From: Ipomoea triloba | Lineage: Eukaryota > Streptophyta > Magnoliopsida > Solanales > Convolvulaceae | Direction of reading: 5' to 3' | DNA: 64,000 nucleotides | NCBI RefSeq assembly: GCF_003576645.1 | Contig: NC_044924.1 | Span: 27,726,556 to 27,790,555 of the forward strand | Shown: positions 1 to 11,294 of the stretch, piece after piece | Layout of the letters: each line of letters begins with the position of its first letter | Numbering within the stretch: the first letter of the stretch is position 1 | Position numbers and translations under genes: made by a program | Notes under the pieces: model-generated | What the model saw: the letters and a program-made list of their open reading frames with translations, nothing else | What the model was told of the DNA's origin: nothing | Database searches by the model: none

Positions 1-76
<76 letters not shown>
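1..76. repeat. (TA)n microsatellite
   Basis: Uninterrupted TA dinucleotide run at the window edge; its true length to the left is unknown. Confidence 0.95.
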
Positions 77-79
<3 letters not shown>

Positions 80-80
80 T

Positions 81-329
81 GTTGCAAATATCCCTGCCTA
101 GGCGCTAGGCGTCCCTAGGCCGAGGCGAATTGCTCCCTAGGCGACTGCTTAGCGCTTAACTTGGCCGACTGGGCCGAGTTGGCGGCTGACTTGGCCGAAT
201 TAGGCCGAGTTAATTTGCTCAACTCGACAGAGTTAGCAGAGTTAACTCTGGCGAGTCGGTCTTATTAATTTTTTATTATATTTATATATGTTGAAATTTA
301 TTTATTTATATAAATAAGAGAAGTAAGAA

Positions 330-360
<31 letters not shown>

Positions 361-473
361 GACATACACTCACACATGCATTATTTTTTTTTTTTTTTGT
401 AGGTCGCCGCCTAGACCGCTTAGGCGCTAGAGGCAAGTCTACTGCCCGACTAGTGCCTAGCCTCTACTGCAAC
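81..473. mobile_element. GC-rich TAGGCG-type repeat element
   Basis: A 390-bp block whose two ends are rich in CCTAGGCG, GCTAGGCG and GGCCGA motifs around an AT-rich core with a short TA run (about 330-357). The ends are imperfect inverted repeats: GTTGCA followed by GCCTAGGC-type sequence on the left, and the reverse complement ending in TGCAAC on the right. It lies between TA-rich flanks. A related element is at 62630-63050. It looks like a small non-autonomous DNA transposon; the superfamily is not clear to me. Confidence 0.5.
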
Positions 474-479
474 CATATA

Positions 480-770
480 TATATCTTTGGAAAAAAAATT
501 AAAGTGAAGTATTGTAGGGGAAAGACAATGCCCAATACAAGATTGCATTAAGTGTAAAAGATATAGCTACTATTGGCATAATAGACTTTCCTTAAATTTT
601 TATTTAGTTAACTCGCATATAGTAAAATAGAGAACGAAATAAGTAATTAAAAGGTTAATTGAAATGTAACGTCAAACCGTTTTTAAGTGCCACCGGACAA
701 ATTAAAAAGTGAATTGAAACGTAACGTCAAACCGTTTAATTTCTAATTGCCACCGAACAAAAAATAAAGC
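480..770 (+). repeat. unit A upstream flank, paralogous to 4130-4350
   Basis: This stretch, including the block around AAAGATATAGCT and CATAATAGACTTTCCTTAAA, matches 4130-4300 with small changes. It is the far-upstream part of the duplicated RING-gene unit, which shows that whole loci and not only promoters were copied. The 660-760 stretch also contains a short internal duplication around AACGTCAAACCGTTT. Confidence 0.7.
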
Positions 771-1419
771 AAGCAACACTACTTCATCTCACTATTGACT
801 TCTTAAATATAGCGCACCTTGCTCAAACTTCATTGTTCACCAGAGCACAAACGAAATTGAGCTAGTGAACTTAGAGGAGAGACAACCTTGTTGCTATTAT
901 TTGTTTAAATGGTGTTTTTGTGAGTTCTCATTTTCATTTGAGATTGAAATTTTTCTAATTTTTCTTGCTATAATTTATTCCATTGATGTTTAATTGTTCT
1001 TCATTTTGCTTGATGTGAGATTCTAGGAATACTCTTTCGGCCATTGATTCCTTGTAGTCTTTTTCCTGCCTAATTTTCATTTTCCTATTTGTTTCTTTAA
1101 TGTTTTTAGTTGGTCTAGTAATTAATTTGATTTTGATTTATCCATTTCCCATTTTCTATAATATAATCTTTGCTTTTCATCTTATTTTTAATTTTCTTTG
1201 CAGCTATTTTGAATTTTTTATTCTTTTAGATCTTATTATATCTAAGATATTTCATGTGAGATTTTTTTGCTTGGTTTTTGTTGTTCTCTATCCGTTGCTT
1301 TGATGCCTGTAGTTGGACTCAGAAGTATAGAATTGCTTGCTGAGTTTGCTGTGTCGAGAATTTTGTTGCAGATGATTACTTCTTTTTGGTTTAATTTACA
1401 CTTACACTGAAATACATGG
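770..1419 (+). promoter_or_regulatory. unit A promoter, leader and non-coding micro-exon
   Basis: First of about seven copies of a promoter/leader segment. It holds an AT-rich TATA-like site (TTAAATATAG near 804), the leader motif GAGCTAGTGAACTTAGA, then a T-rich region that looks like a 5'-UTR intron. A short exon-like block, 1372-1419, is bounded by TTGTTGCAG and GGTATAC. The same blocks recur in units B-G. Transcription is inferred from the conserved order of TATA, leader, intron and micro-exon; nothing shows it directly. Confidence 0.5.
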
Positions 1420-1838
1420 GTATACTGGTTGTCTTTCTCTTTGTATTTCTTTTAAAATTTTGTGAGTGTGTGCTCTATTAGAAGTGGATCTTATATTAAA
1501 CTTTTTTCTTGTCTTAATCTATAGTGAGTGTATATCTTTGGGGTTTCTTTGTTCATTGGCTAAAATGAAATTTTTTTAGTTTCTTTTCGTAAGTGTAAGG
1601 ATATGATTTTGTTATGATCTTTTTGTTTATCTTAGTGTATGGAGAATACCTTTCGGACTTTGATTCATTCTCTAGCTGTTTCAATTTTTTATGTAAGATT
1701 TTTTTTTTAGCTTAGCTTAGTTTTTGAGAGTGTATGTATACCTTAGGGAATTCTTTGTTGTTGAGATTATTATTATTTTTTCTTTTTGTAACATTAAAAA
1801 TTTGATTTTGGTATAACCTCTCATTCACTATATATTTC

Positions 1839-2461
1839 TTGACAAATGCAGCTAAAGAATTATTTGTGAACAAAATGGTTAACCCAAGACCAAGAGGTGA
1901 TGGAGAAAGGCAAGGGCAAGAGGAAGATGGTGTCTTCAACAGACACTTCCAAGGAATTGTTGGAAGAATTGAATCACTCCGAAAAACAATGGCTGAGATA
2001 ATGGAGTCTAAAGCAAAAAAGACCTGCAGCTCTTCTGCTGCTCCTGGAAGTGATGATAACATTATCTATGATGTTCAACCTCTGCGGAGCATTGTGCCCC
2101 AGAATGAGAAAGATGTGGTGATAATAATGAACCTTAAGCTGCACAAGCAGCGGCTTGAGAGAGAGTTGCAAGGGTATATATGCTTCGATTCGATTCCTCA
2201 CAGATTATATTTTTCATGTAATTAATTACATGGCTGTTTATGCAGGCCTACTTAATTAATTGCATGCATTCTTTTTTATAAGAGCTGAGGACATTTGGTG
2301 GTTTATATTAGCTTATAAAAGTGAATTTATTTTCAGGCTCTTCAGCAACATGAGGAGTGGGAGAAGACAAAGCTTCTCCACGAGGCTGAGGCACTGAGGA
2401 GGGAAAGAGCACAAACAATCAAACAATTGATATTAACACGACTTATGTGTTTTATGTTTTG
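1839..2461 (+). pseudogene. RF298/RF4-type E3 ligase fragment lacking the RING (unit A)
   Basis: Coding remnant preceded by a T-rich intron and an acceptor (AAATGCAG, about 1844-1851). Translation from the ATG at 1875 starts MVNPRPRGDGERQG and ends near KLHKQRLERELQG at about 2171, followed by a donor-like GTATAT. After an acceptor (TTTTCAG, about 2336) an exon reads ALQQHEEWEKTKLLHEAE. This matches ALWQQEEREKTKLLQKAE of the unit C gene, so the origin is shared. The predicted junction puts exon 2 out of frame. After 'GGGAAAGAGCA' the sequence jumps to what in unit C is 3' UTR (CAAACAATCAAACAATTGATATT), so the whole RING-coding part, about 0.5 kb, is deleted. Family name comes from the unit C RING. 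It cannot be a working ligase. Confidence 0.6.
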
Positions 2462-2464
2462 ATC

Positions 2465-4130
2465 TTTATTTTTAAATTTGAATGAAAATAGTTGTTTCCA
2501 CAATATAATGTACAAACAAATAGAACACAAAAGGAACCCTAAACCCTAAAATAGAATGGATGAGTGATATGGAAGCCAAGTGATCATTTCCATTATGCCT
2601 TTTTAAACAAAAAAAAAATGTTTAGATGATAAAGGTTAAACACATCAGTCATGTTAAAATGCCATAATCATGAGAAAAGTGGTTGAAAATTGTTGGTGGC
2701 ATTGAACTGACTATTTTTTTCTTTCTTCTTTTGGTAATATTTTATTCAATTACTAAGAAGGCATGTAACAAAAGTATTGCTCTATGGATAGATAATTAGT
2801 ACAAAGTAATTTCCTTTTAAATAAGAATTAAGTTTTAAGGTGCATTTACTAATGAATACAATTGTAATAAATAATTAAATTACCACATTGGATTTTGATC
2901 GAATTATGATTATGGAGTGTTGATGTGGATAGGGATGGCAAAGGGAATAAGGATGTGAAAAATTTAGGGGAACGGGAATGTATGTAATTTCCCGTCATGG
3001 ACGGAAAGGGGACGGGGATACCTCTCTCGGCCCCACCCCATCTCTAAATAATTATTATAATTAAACAATTGATATTGACCAGATTTAAGTGCTTTATGCT
3101 TTCATCTTTATTTTTAAATTTGAATGAAAAATAGTTGTTCCACAATGTCCAAACAAATAGAAAACAATAGGCCAGAATCCTATTTCATTCTTAGTGCTTC
3201 ATTATTGCATTCTCCAAACCGTTTGTTTGGGTAGATTTCCCATAGAAGAGTTATTAATTTGTGCTTGAGAAACAAATTACTCAATTCATATAGTTGGTGT
3301 TGCAAGAATAATGATATCCTTGTATAAGGATACCTTCTCACATAATTTCATCCACACAAATTAAAATTACATTTCATCAGAACTCAAGTCTTATCCAGCT
3401 TTTCCAATTCCTTGCTTAGTCAATGTTGTGAGTTCTCTTTTACACTTATGAGATCATTTCCAGCTTGCTTTTCATTGTTTTCTATGCCTACTTGCTTTCT
3501 TGTTTTTAGTTGGACTTTTAGTATGAATTTTCTAGGTGATTCAGTTTGGAGATTTCAGTAAAAGAGTCTCTTCTTTTTTGTTCTTCACTTGCACTTAAAT
3601 GTATAGGTATATATGGTACGGTGTTTGTTTCTCTCTCTTTTGTGTGTGTGAATTGTATATATGTAACATTTTAAATTTAGAAAATAGAATGTAACATTGC
3701 ACGTTTTTAATTATTATTTTAATTTTTTTTATCAAACTAATATTACTTAGATTATTTCATTATTTAACGTCAATAAGAGTATGTGTCAAACAAACCTCAT
3801 TTAATTTGTTCAATTTGTGTTTGGTTCAATTAACAAAAATTAATCCACATTATTTATAATTTAATTTTTATAGTAAATAATCTTTGTATATATATACATA
3901 CATATATGGTCTTTCTTCTAATAATTGATGCCTATTTTCATTGGTATATGTCCAAATTAAATTCATTTGAATATATTAATTAGTTTCCTATTAATTCTTA
4001 AAATTATGAATAGCAAATTGACTATATTAGCATGTGAAGTTACATCATTCATGATGAAATATTTGGCTTTAATCTTTGTGTTTATTTTTCTTGTCAAAAG
4101 TAATTCTCTAACAATTATACATCCTATTTC
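2465..4130. other. non-coding stretch between units A and B
   Basis: No gene. Positions 3060-3170 repeat the unit A 3' UTR (2422-2525: ACAATTGATATT then TTTATTTTTAAATTTGAATG). Positions 3380-3660 resemble leader/intron DNA of the RING units. Positions 3890-4040 are a flank that recurs at about 13660-13790 and 21385-21480, upstream of later units. The rest is AT-rich with no recognisable signal. Confidence 0.6.
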
Positions 4131-4685
4131 TCTGTATAAATCTTTGAAAAAAAAAAATTAAGGTGAAATATTGTAGGGAAAAGACAGCCCGATATGAGAT
4201 TGTATTTAGTACGTGTAAAAGATATAGCTTCTATTCACATAATAGACTTTCCTTAAAATTTTATTTAGTTACTCTCAAATATAGTAAAATAGAAGCTCAA
4301 ATAAGTAAAAAAGTGAAAACGCCAAATCATTTCAGAGTGCCATTGAATAAAAATATCAAGCAAGCACGATTGACTTCCCATATAGCCTTGCTCTACTTTC
4401 TTATATCACGCAAGCACCACTTCATTGCACAAATGCAATTGAGAGAGTGAACTCAGAGGGGAGACAACTTTGTTGCTATTATTTGTTTAAACGTTGTTTT
4501 TGTGAGTTTTCTTTTCATTTCTGATTGAACGTTTTCGAGTTCTTGCTCTAATTTATTCCATTGATGTTTAATTGTTCTTTGTTTTGCTTGGTGTGCCATT
4601 CTAGGAATACCCTTCAGGCATTTGATTCCGTTGTTTCAAATTATTTTTGTTCATTTCTTAAATTCTGATTTTATATAAGATTTTT
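4130..4685 (+). promoter_or_regulatory. unit B promoter and leader, cut by a Mutator-like element
   Basis: Paralogue of the unit A upstream region. It contains GCAAGCACCACTTCATT and AGAGAGTGAACTCAGAGGGG leader motifs and the start of the 5'-UTR intron. The copy stops at 4685, where AAGATTTTT (4677-4685) is the target duplication of the element inserted at 4686; the leader intron resumes at 10422. Confidence 0.6.
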
Positions 4686-4995
4686 GAGTGATTTTCATTT
4701 TTGGTCCTATTGTTATTATGGCATTGCCAATTTTAGTCCACCAAATTAATTTTGCCACATTTTAGCCAGTGTTTTTATGTCATTGCCACTTTTGATCCGC
4801 CGTTACTATTTCCGTGAGTTTGCCGTCAAAGAGAGAGGTATTGTTGTCCTTTCTTGATTTGGTCTTCTACTTAACCCTTACTGCTGATTTCCTTACGCAT
4901 TTTCATCCTGATGGAGACCTAAATCTCATCTTCCTTCTTCTTCCTATCATTATCAGCTGCAAGTTCTCTTCTCGCCCATGAAGATTTGAGATCCA

Positions 4996-5570
4996 ATGGA
5001 AAGGTACAAAGGAGACAGCTCTAATTCTTCGAGGTCTTCGACTAGAATGAGGCAGTGCTACGTTTATCGGGAATGGATTTCAATTCAACAATGCGAATGC
5101 GGACAAGAAATGGGTTTGAAGACATCATGGACAAATGAGAATCCAGGGCGGAGATATTGGGAATGTTCAAGATGTAAGGTTTGTATTTTTTATAAATTTT
5201 TTGAATGAGTTAATTTGCAATCGTTTTTTTTTCAGCTTGCACTGTATGGCCGAGAATAATTGTAGTATATTTTTTTTTTTTGTCAATTTCGCAATTTTCA
5301 GGCTGATTCACGTGGGTTTGTGAGGTGGTATGATCCCCCGATGTGCCCTAGGTCAAAGAGGATAATACCCGAGTTATTGAAGACACTTAACAAAACTGAA
5401 GAAGAAAATGTAATGTTATGGAAGAAGTGAAGGATAAACATTGGAGTAGAAAATGTACATCCATGATGGTTGATGTAGTTGTTATTGTACTGGTAATTAG
5501 TTTTTTTGTTGTAGGGAGCAATGAGAGTACTGGTAATTGGCAAGAATGTGCCTATGCTCCCATAAGGTGA
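4996..5570 (+). pseudogene. GRF-type zinc-finger protein, frameshifted, inside the Mutator-like element
   Basis: Exon 1 (4996-5178, 61 aa) holds CECG at residues 33-36, then TSWTNENPGRRYWECSRCK. Intron 5179-5301 has a GTTTGT donor and TTTTCAG acceptor. Exon 2 from 5302 reads ADSRGFVRWYDPPMCPRSKR. The order C-x-C, T-S, N-P-G-R-R-Y/F, C, then F-x-W-x-DPP-MCPRS is that of the plant GRF zinc-finger family, thought to bind single-stranded nucleic acid. In the spliced frame the protein stops at 5430 (103 aa). One frame over, from 5418 to 5570, runs EVKDKHWSRKCTS, then VVVIVLVISFF, a likely C-terminal membrane segment seen in many small plant GRF proteins. A frameshift near 5410 therefore probably cut off the tail. 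An alternative is splicing at GTAATG (5410) to TTGTAG (5515). Its place just inside the element end suggests gene capture. Confidence 0.65.
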
Positions 5571-6419
5571 AAACACTGTGTTTATTTGGTTAGAAATGGT
5601 TATGTTGAATGCAAGTTGTAGTCTTATGTTGTGAACAATTATGTTAATGTGCCAATGCAAGTTGTAGTCTTATGTTGGAAATGGTTGTATGTAATGTGCC
5701 TATAACAAATGTCTTGCCAACCAAAACTAGAACCAAACAAAATTGGAAATCAAAACTGAAACCGGTTGGGCAGTAACATAGTAAATGTCATGACAAACAT
5801 AACAAATCCCCTGCCTACCAAATAAAACCCCAGTACTGGTTGGTGTGAAGTATTTAAAGTTTTCAAACATGTTATACCCTAATTCCTCAACTGTTTCCCT
5901 TAAAGTAATTATGCCGCACAAGTCAATATCCAAATTATAACAGTTAGTTGCCCCTCCAACATATCCTATTTCATTCCTTTTAAGTCAACCACCATGCCAT
6001 AACTTCAAAGTAAAGGTATCTGTTTAAATTCATACATAAACACAACAAAGACAACCACTTTAAATGCATACAGAACTCATAATAAATACATACAACAAGC
6101 CTTAATTTTCTAATCTAATCTAACAAATTTTAATATATTCTAACAGAGAATAAAGTAATATGTATGGGTAACGAAATATGTGGTCCACACAGTCTAGGAA
6201 AAGGGAAATTTTTTGAGAGCATAAAGTTAAACATCTACTAGCATGTGGTCCCCAGAACATGTATTTATATTCCCAGAATTTCAAAAGCAAAGTGGGCACC
6301 ACACAACTCATGCATGTTCAACAATCAGTAGACAAACAAGGACAATGACACATATATAAATGACCCACCCAGCCCCAACACTTTTTCACTCTATAAACAC
6401 ACAAAACTCAGAACACATT
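5571..6419. other. internal Mutator-like element DNA, no gene seen
   Basis: AT-rich sequence between the GRF gene and the tandem array. It contains a short repeat of GCAAGTTGTAGTCTTATGTTG (about 5610-5675), probably from the 3' UTR of the captured gene. The open frames here lack codon bias and family motifs. Confidence 0.5.
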
Positions 6420-9400
6420 CATACTAAAATAAAAAAATTCGACATTTACCTAGGTTTGATGCGTCAGCTTCTATATCCGATTCCATCGTCGTTCCTCCCT
6501 CCGTGCGAGCTGGTAGTTTCGAATTTGATAGAATTTGGTCTCCAATTTATTCGCTATTGGTCAGATTTTGGTGCGGTTTTGATCGTATTCGATGAGGGTT
6601 AGGGGATTAGGTTTTACAGCTGAGGACCAGATCGTTTACAGCTAGGATTTTGGTGCGATTTACTTTTTTTATTTATTTTCCTTAGTCAATTAGAAGACCA
6701 GATCATACTAAAATAATAAAAAAAATCGACATTTACCTAGGTTTGATGCGTCAGCTTCTATATCCGATTCCATCGTCGTTCCTCCCTCCGTGCATGTTGG
6801 TAGTTTCGAATTTAATAGAATTTGGTGTACAATTTCTTCGCTCTTGGTCGGATTTTGGTGCGATTTTGGTGCGATTTTGATCGTATTCGATGAGGGTTAG
6901 GGGATTAGGTTTTACGGTTGAGGACCAGATCGTTTATGACTAGGATTTTGGTGCGATTTACTTTTTTTATTTATTTTCCTTAGTCAATTAGAAGACCAGA
7001 TCGTACTACAATAAAAAAAAAATCGACATTTACCTAGGTTTGATGCGTCAGCTTCTATATCCGATTCCATCGTCGTTCCTCCCTCCGTGTGTGCTGGTAG
7101 TTTCGAATTTAATAGAATTTGGTCTCCAATTTCTTCGCTCTTAGCGGATTTTTGTGCAATTTTGGTGCGATTTTGGTGGGATTTTGATCGTATTCGATGA
7201 GGGTTAGGGGATTAGGTTTGACGGCTGAGGACCAAATCGTTTACGGCTGGGATTTTGGTGCGATTTACTTTTTTTTTATTTTCCTTAGTCAATTAGAAGA
7301 CCAGATCGTACTAAAATATAAGAAATTCGACATTTAACTTAATTTGGTGCGTCAGCTTCTATATCCGATTCCATCGTCGTTCCTCCCTCCGTGCGTGCTG
7401 GTAGTTTCGAATTTGATATTATTTGGTCTCCAATTTCATCGCTCTTGGTCTGATTTTTGTGCGATTTTGATCGTATTCGATGAGGGTTAGGGGATTAGGT
7501 TTAACGGCTGAGGACCAGATCGTTTACGGCTGGGATTTTGGTGCGATTTACTTTTTTATTTATTTATTTTCCTTAGTCAATTAGAAGACCAGATCGTACT
7601 AAAATATAAAAAATTCGATCTTTACCTAGGTTTGATGCGTCAGCTTCTATATCCAATTCCATTGTCGTTCCTCCCTCCGTGCGTGCTGGTAGTTTCGAAT
7701 TTGATAGAATTTGGTCTCAAATTTCTTCGCTCTTGGTCGGATTTTGGTGCGATTTTTCTCAAATTTCTTCGCTCTTGGTCGGATTTTGGTGCGATTTTGA
7801 TCGTATTTCTTCGCTCTTGGTCGGATTTTGGTGCGATTTTGATCGTATTCGATGAGGGTTAGGGGATTAGGTTTTACGGCTGAGGACCAGATCGTTTACG
7901 GCTAGGATTTTGGTGCGATTTACTTTTTTTAATTTATTTTCCTTAGTCAATTAGAAGACCAGATCGTACTAAAATAAACAAAAAATCGACATTTACCAAG
8001 GTTTGATGCGTCAGCTTCTATATCCGATTCCATCGTCGTTCCTCCCTCCGTGCGTGCTGGTAGTTTCGAATTTAATAGAATTTGGTCTCTAATTTCTTCG
8101 CTCTTGGTCGGATTTTTGTGCGATTTTGGTGGAATTTTGATCGTATTCGATGAGGATTAGGGGATTAGGGTTTACGGCTGGGATTTTGGTGCGATTTACT
8201 TTTTTATTTATTTATTTTCCTTAGTCAATTAGAAGACCAGATCGTACTAAAATATAAAAAATTCGATATTTACCTAGGTTTGATGCGTTAGCTTCTATAT
8301 CCAATTCCATTATCGTTCCTCCCTCCGTGCGTGCTGGTAGTTTCGAATTTGATAGAATTTGTTCTCAAATTTCTTCGCTCTTGGTCGGATTTTGGTGCGA
8401 TTTTTCTCAAATTTCTTCGCTCTTGGTCGGATTTTGGTGCGATTTTGATCGTATTTCTTCGCTCTTGGTCGGATTTTGGTGCGATTTTGATCGTATTCGA
8501 TGAGGGTTAGGGGATTAGGTTTTACGGCTGAGGACCAGATCGTTTACGGCTGGTATTTTGGTGCGATTTATGTTTTTTTTATTTATTTTCCTTAGTCAAT
8601 TAGAAGACCAGATCGTACTAAAATATTAAAAATTCGACATTTACCTAAGTTTGATGCGTCAGCTTCTATATCCGATTCTATCGTCGTTTCTCCCTCCGTG
8701 CGTGCTGGTAGTTTCGAATTTAATAGAATTTGGTCTCCAATTTCTTCGCTCTTGGTCGGATTTTGGTGCAATTTTGGTGCGATTTTGATCGTATTCGATG
8801 AGGGTTAGGGGATTAGGTTTTACGGCTGAGGACCAGATCATTTACAGCTGGGATTTTGGTGCGATTTAGTTTATTTTTTTTTCCTTAGTCAATTAGAAGA
8901 CCAGATCGTACTAAAATATAAAAAATTCGACATTTACCTAGGTTTGATGCGTCAGCTTCTACATCCGATTCCATCGTCGTTCCTCCCTCCGTGCGTGCTG
9001 GTACTTTCGAATTTGATAGAATTTGGTCTCCAATTTCTTCGCTTTTGGTCTGATTTTGGTGCAATTTTGGTGCGATTTTGATCGTATTCGATGAGGGTTA
9101 GGGGATTAGGTTTTATGGCGGAGGACCAGATTGTTTACGGCTGGGATTTTGGTGCAATTTACTTTTTTTTTTATATTTATTTTCCTTAGTCAATTAAAAG
9201 ACCAGATCGTACTAAAATATTAAAAATTCGACATTTACCTAGGTTTGATGCGTCAGCTTCTATATCCGATTCCATCGTCATTCCTCCCTCCGTGTGATAC
9301 GGCACTCAAGCCAAGACCCTAACTCCACCACAAAAGCTAGCTCATGAGTGGAGGTTTGGCCCCAACTTAAGTACCACTCCACAATCTCTTGTAGAGCCGA

Positions 9401-10190
9401 TGTGGGATCGTATCATTGCCCACCCCTTGAGAAGCCGACGTCCGCGGCGGCTTACTCTAGATAGCCCTTTTCTAGGTCGCCCCCTCCGCTAAGCCGGCAC
9501 CGGATGAGTGGATGGCTTCAGCCCTCTTCCAGGTAGCCCTTTCCCACCACACTCCGGCCTCTCAATGAAAAGCACCAATGATACGGCACTCAAGCCAAGA
9601 CCCTAACTCCACCACAAAAGCTAGCTCATGAGTGGAGGTTTGGCCCCAACTTAAGTACCACTCCACAATCTCTTGTAGAGCCGATGTGGGATCGTATCAT
9701 TGCCCACCCCTTGAGAAGCCGACGTCCGCGGCGGCTTACTCTAGATAGCCCTTTTCTAGGTCGCCCCCTCCGCTAAGCCGGCACCGGATGAGTGGATGGC
9801 TTCAGCCCTCTTCCAGGTAGCCCTTTCCCACCACACTCCGGCCTCTCAATGAAAAGCACCAATGATACGGCACTCAAGCCAAGACCCTAACTCCACCACA
9901 AAAGCTAGCTCATGAGTGGAGGTTTGGCCCCAACTTAAGTACCACTCCACAATCTCTTGTGGAGCCGATGTGGGATCGTATCACTGTGCGTGCATGTAGT
10001 TTCGAATTTGATAGAATTTGGTCTCCAATTTCTTCGCTCTTGGTCGAATTTTGGTGCGATTTTGATCGTATTCGATGAGGGTTAGGGGATTAGGTTTTAC
10101 AGCTGAGGACTAGACCGTTTACGGTTGGGATTTTGGTTCGATTTACTTTTTTTAATTATTTTCCTTAGTCAATTAGAAGACCAGATCGTT
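6420..10190. repeat. subterminal tandem repeat, about ten units of 277-371 bp
   Basis: Each unit carries CATTTACCTAGGTTTGATG, CGTCGTTCCTCCCTCCGTGC, GGATTTTGGTGCGATTTTGA, GATGAGGGTTAGGGGATTAGG and AATTAGAAGACCAGATCGTA. Units start near 6441, 6728, 7025, 7329, 7617, 7988, 8265, 8636, 8929 and 9230; the tenth is split by the TRIM insertion at 9295. Two units (7617, 8265) are 371 bp because the block TTCTTCGCTCTTGGTCGG plus GGTGCGATTTT is repeated inside them. The unit end (GACCAGATCGT) resembles the sequence next to the right inverted end (GACCAGATTATG), so the array probably grew from subterminal DNA. The open frames here (for example 6360-6602 and 7632-7862) merely follow the repeat. Confidence 0.9.
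9295..9983 (-). mobile_element. tandem TRIM-like LTR element (three LTRs, two interiors)
   Basis: Three nearly identical 121-bp LTRs (9295-9415, 9579-9699, 9863-9983) alternate with two identical 163-bp interiors. LTRs run TGATACGG to CGTATCA. The insertion sits in a tandem-repeat unit with a 5-bp duplication CCGTG (9290-9294) / CTGTG (9984-9988), one mismatch. Read on the minus strand, the purine tract AAGGGGTGGGCAA precedes an LTR, as a polypurine tract should, so I place it on minus. No coding capacity. The LTR contains the GATGTGGGATCGTA motif common in plant TRIMs. The LTR-interior-LTR-interior-LTR structure suggests unequal recombination. LTR3 differs at one site (TTGTGGAGCC instead of TTGTAGAGCC). 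Confidence 0.8.
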
Positions 10191-10421
10191 TTTGGGATGG
10201 AAAAAAAAAAGAAAAAAAGAAGAAGAAGACCAGATTATGAAAGGACAACAATACCCCTCTCTTTGACGGCAAACTCGCAGAAATAGTAACGGCGGACCAT
10301 AAGTGGCAATGACGTGACATAAAAATACTGGCTAAAATGTGACATAAATTAATGTGGTGGACTAAAATTGATAATGCCATAATAACAATAGGACCAAAAA
10401 TGGAAATCACTCAAGATTTTT

Positions 10422-11215
10422 CTATAACATTTTTTTGAGACTAATTTTCATTTTCCTCTATTTGTTGCTTTGATGATTTTAGTTGGTCTAGTAATTTGAT
10501 TTTGATTTATCCCTTTCCCATTTTCTATAATTTGTATGTTTTTCATCTTAAATTTACTTACTGATTGTTTTCACAATTTTGTTGCAAAGGACTATTTTTG
10601 TTCCGTCCCAAAGGTATGTTGGTTTTCTCCTTGTGTTTTTTTTTTTTTAAATTCTGTAAATTCTTGATCTATTAGAATTTAATCTTATGTCACACCTCTT
10701 TCTTTGTTTATCCTTGGAAATGAGATTTTTTTAAATAGGAGTGAAGATATGATTTTTCTAGTATTTCTGTTTCTATATTTTTTTTTTTGTTTTTTCGTAC
10801 TGAATTTGCTTGCTGATTCATACTAGTAATTTTGTTGCAGAGGGGGGAGGACGTACTACTTCTTTTTGGTCTACATTGTAATAAAATTCAAAGGTATACT
10901 GATTTTCTCTCTACTTATCTTTTAAAATTTCCTGAACTATTTATGCTCTATTAAAATTGGATCTGACGTTATTACACTTGTTTTTTTATTTCATGAACTT
11001 CTGGTCTATTAAAATTTGATATATCTTATGTTACACCTCTTTCTTTGTTCATCCATGGAAATGAGAATTTTTATTTTTATTTATTTATTTAGGGTAAGAG
11101 CAAACATCTAATTTTTCTAATCTTTATGTTTATGTGTATGTTACAATTTAATTTGGTGTTGTATTGAGATCGAGTTGCAGCTAATGAGCTAAAGAGTAGT
11201 TTCAATTCCCAGGCA
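10422..11215 (+). other. unit B 5'-UTR intron, right part
   Basis: T-rich intron-like DNA continuing unit B after the Mutator-like insertion. Two micro-exon-like blocks are visible: about 10586-10613 (preceded by GTTGCAAAG, so the AG acceptor is damaged) and about 10842-10895 (preceded by TTGTTGCAG, ending AAAGGTATAC). The block with TTTGTTCATCC, GGAAATGAGA occurs twice (about 10700 and 11045), so the intron is itself partly duplicated. Confidence 0.45.
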
Positions 11216-11294
11216 GCAAAAATGGTTAACCCAAACGCAGGAGGAGGCGGGCGAAGGCAACAACAATGGTGATGACGAGAAGGGCAAGAGGAAG

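Larger units (their letters stand above)
4686..10412. mobile_element. Mutator-like element with long inverted ends (Pack-MULE type)
   Basis: A 5727-bp insertion in unit B. Left end 4686-4853 (168 bp) and right end 10239-10412 (174 bp) are inverted repeats with few mismatches, both starting GAGTGATTTYCATTTTTGG. They are flanked by a perfect 9-bp direct duplication AAGATTTTT (4677-4685 and 10413-10421). Long inverted ends and a 9-bp duplication are the mark of the Mutator superfamily. No transposase frame is visible, so the element is non-autonomous. It carries a GRF zinc-finger gene near the left end and a tandem repeat over most of the rest, the latter itself invaded by a TRIM retroelement. 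Confidence 0.9.

Noticed and set aside
2535..2551. AACCCTAAACCCTAAA, telomere-like repeat
   Set aside because: Only two units; too short for an interstitial telomere and common by chance near plant 5' UTRs.
5298..5660. 120-codon minus-strand frame
   Set aside because: It lies opposite the GRF exon 2 and its tail; a shadow of the real frame.
7632..7862. 76-codon frame with three repeats of FLRSWSDFGAI
   Set aside because: It is the tandem array read in one frame; the repeat is in the DNA and other units are broken.
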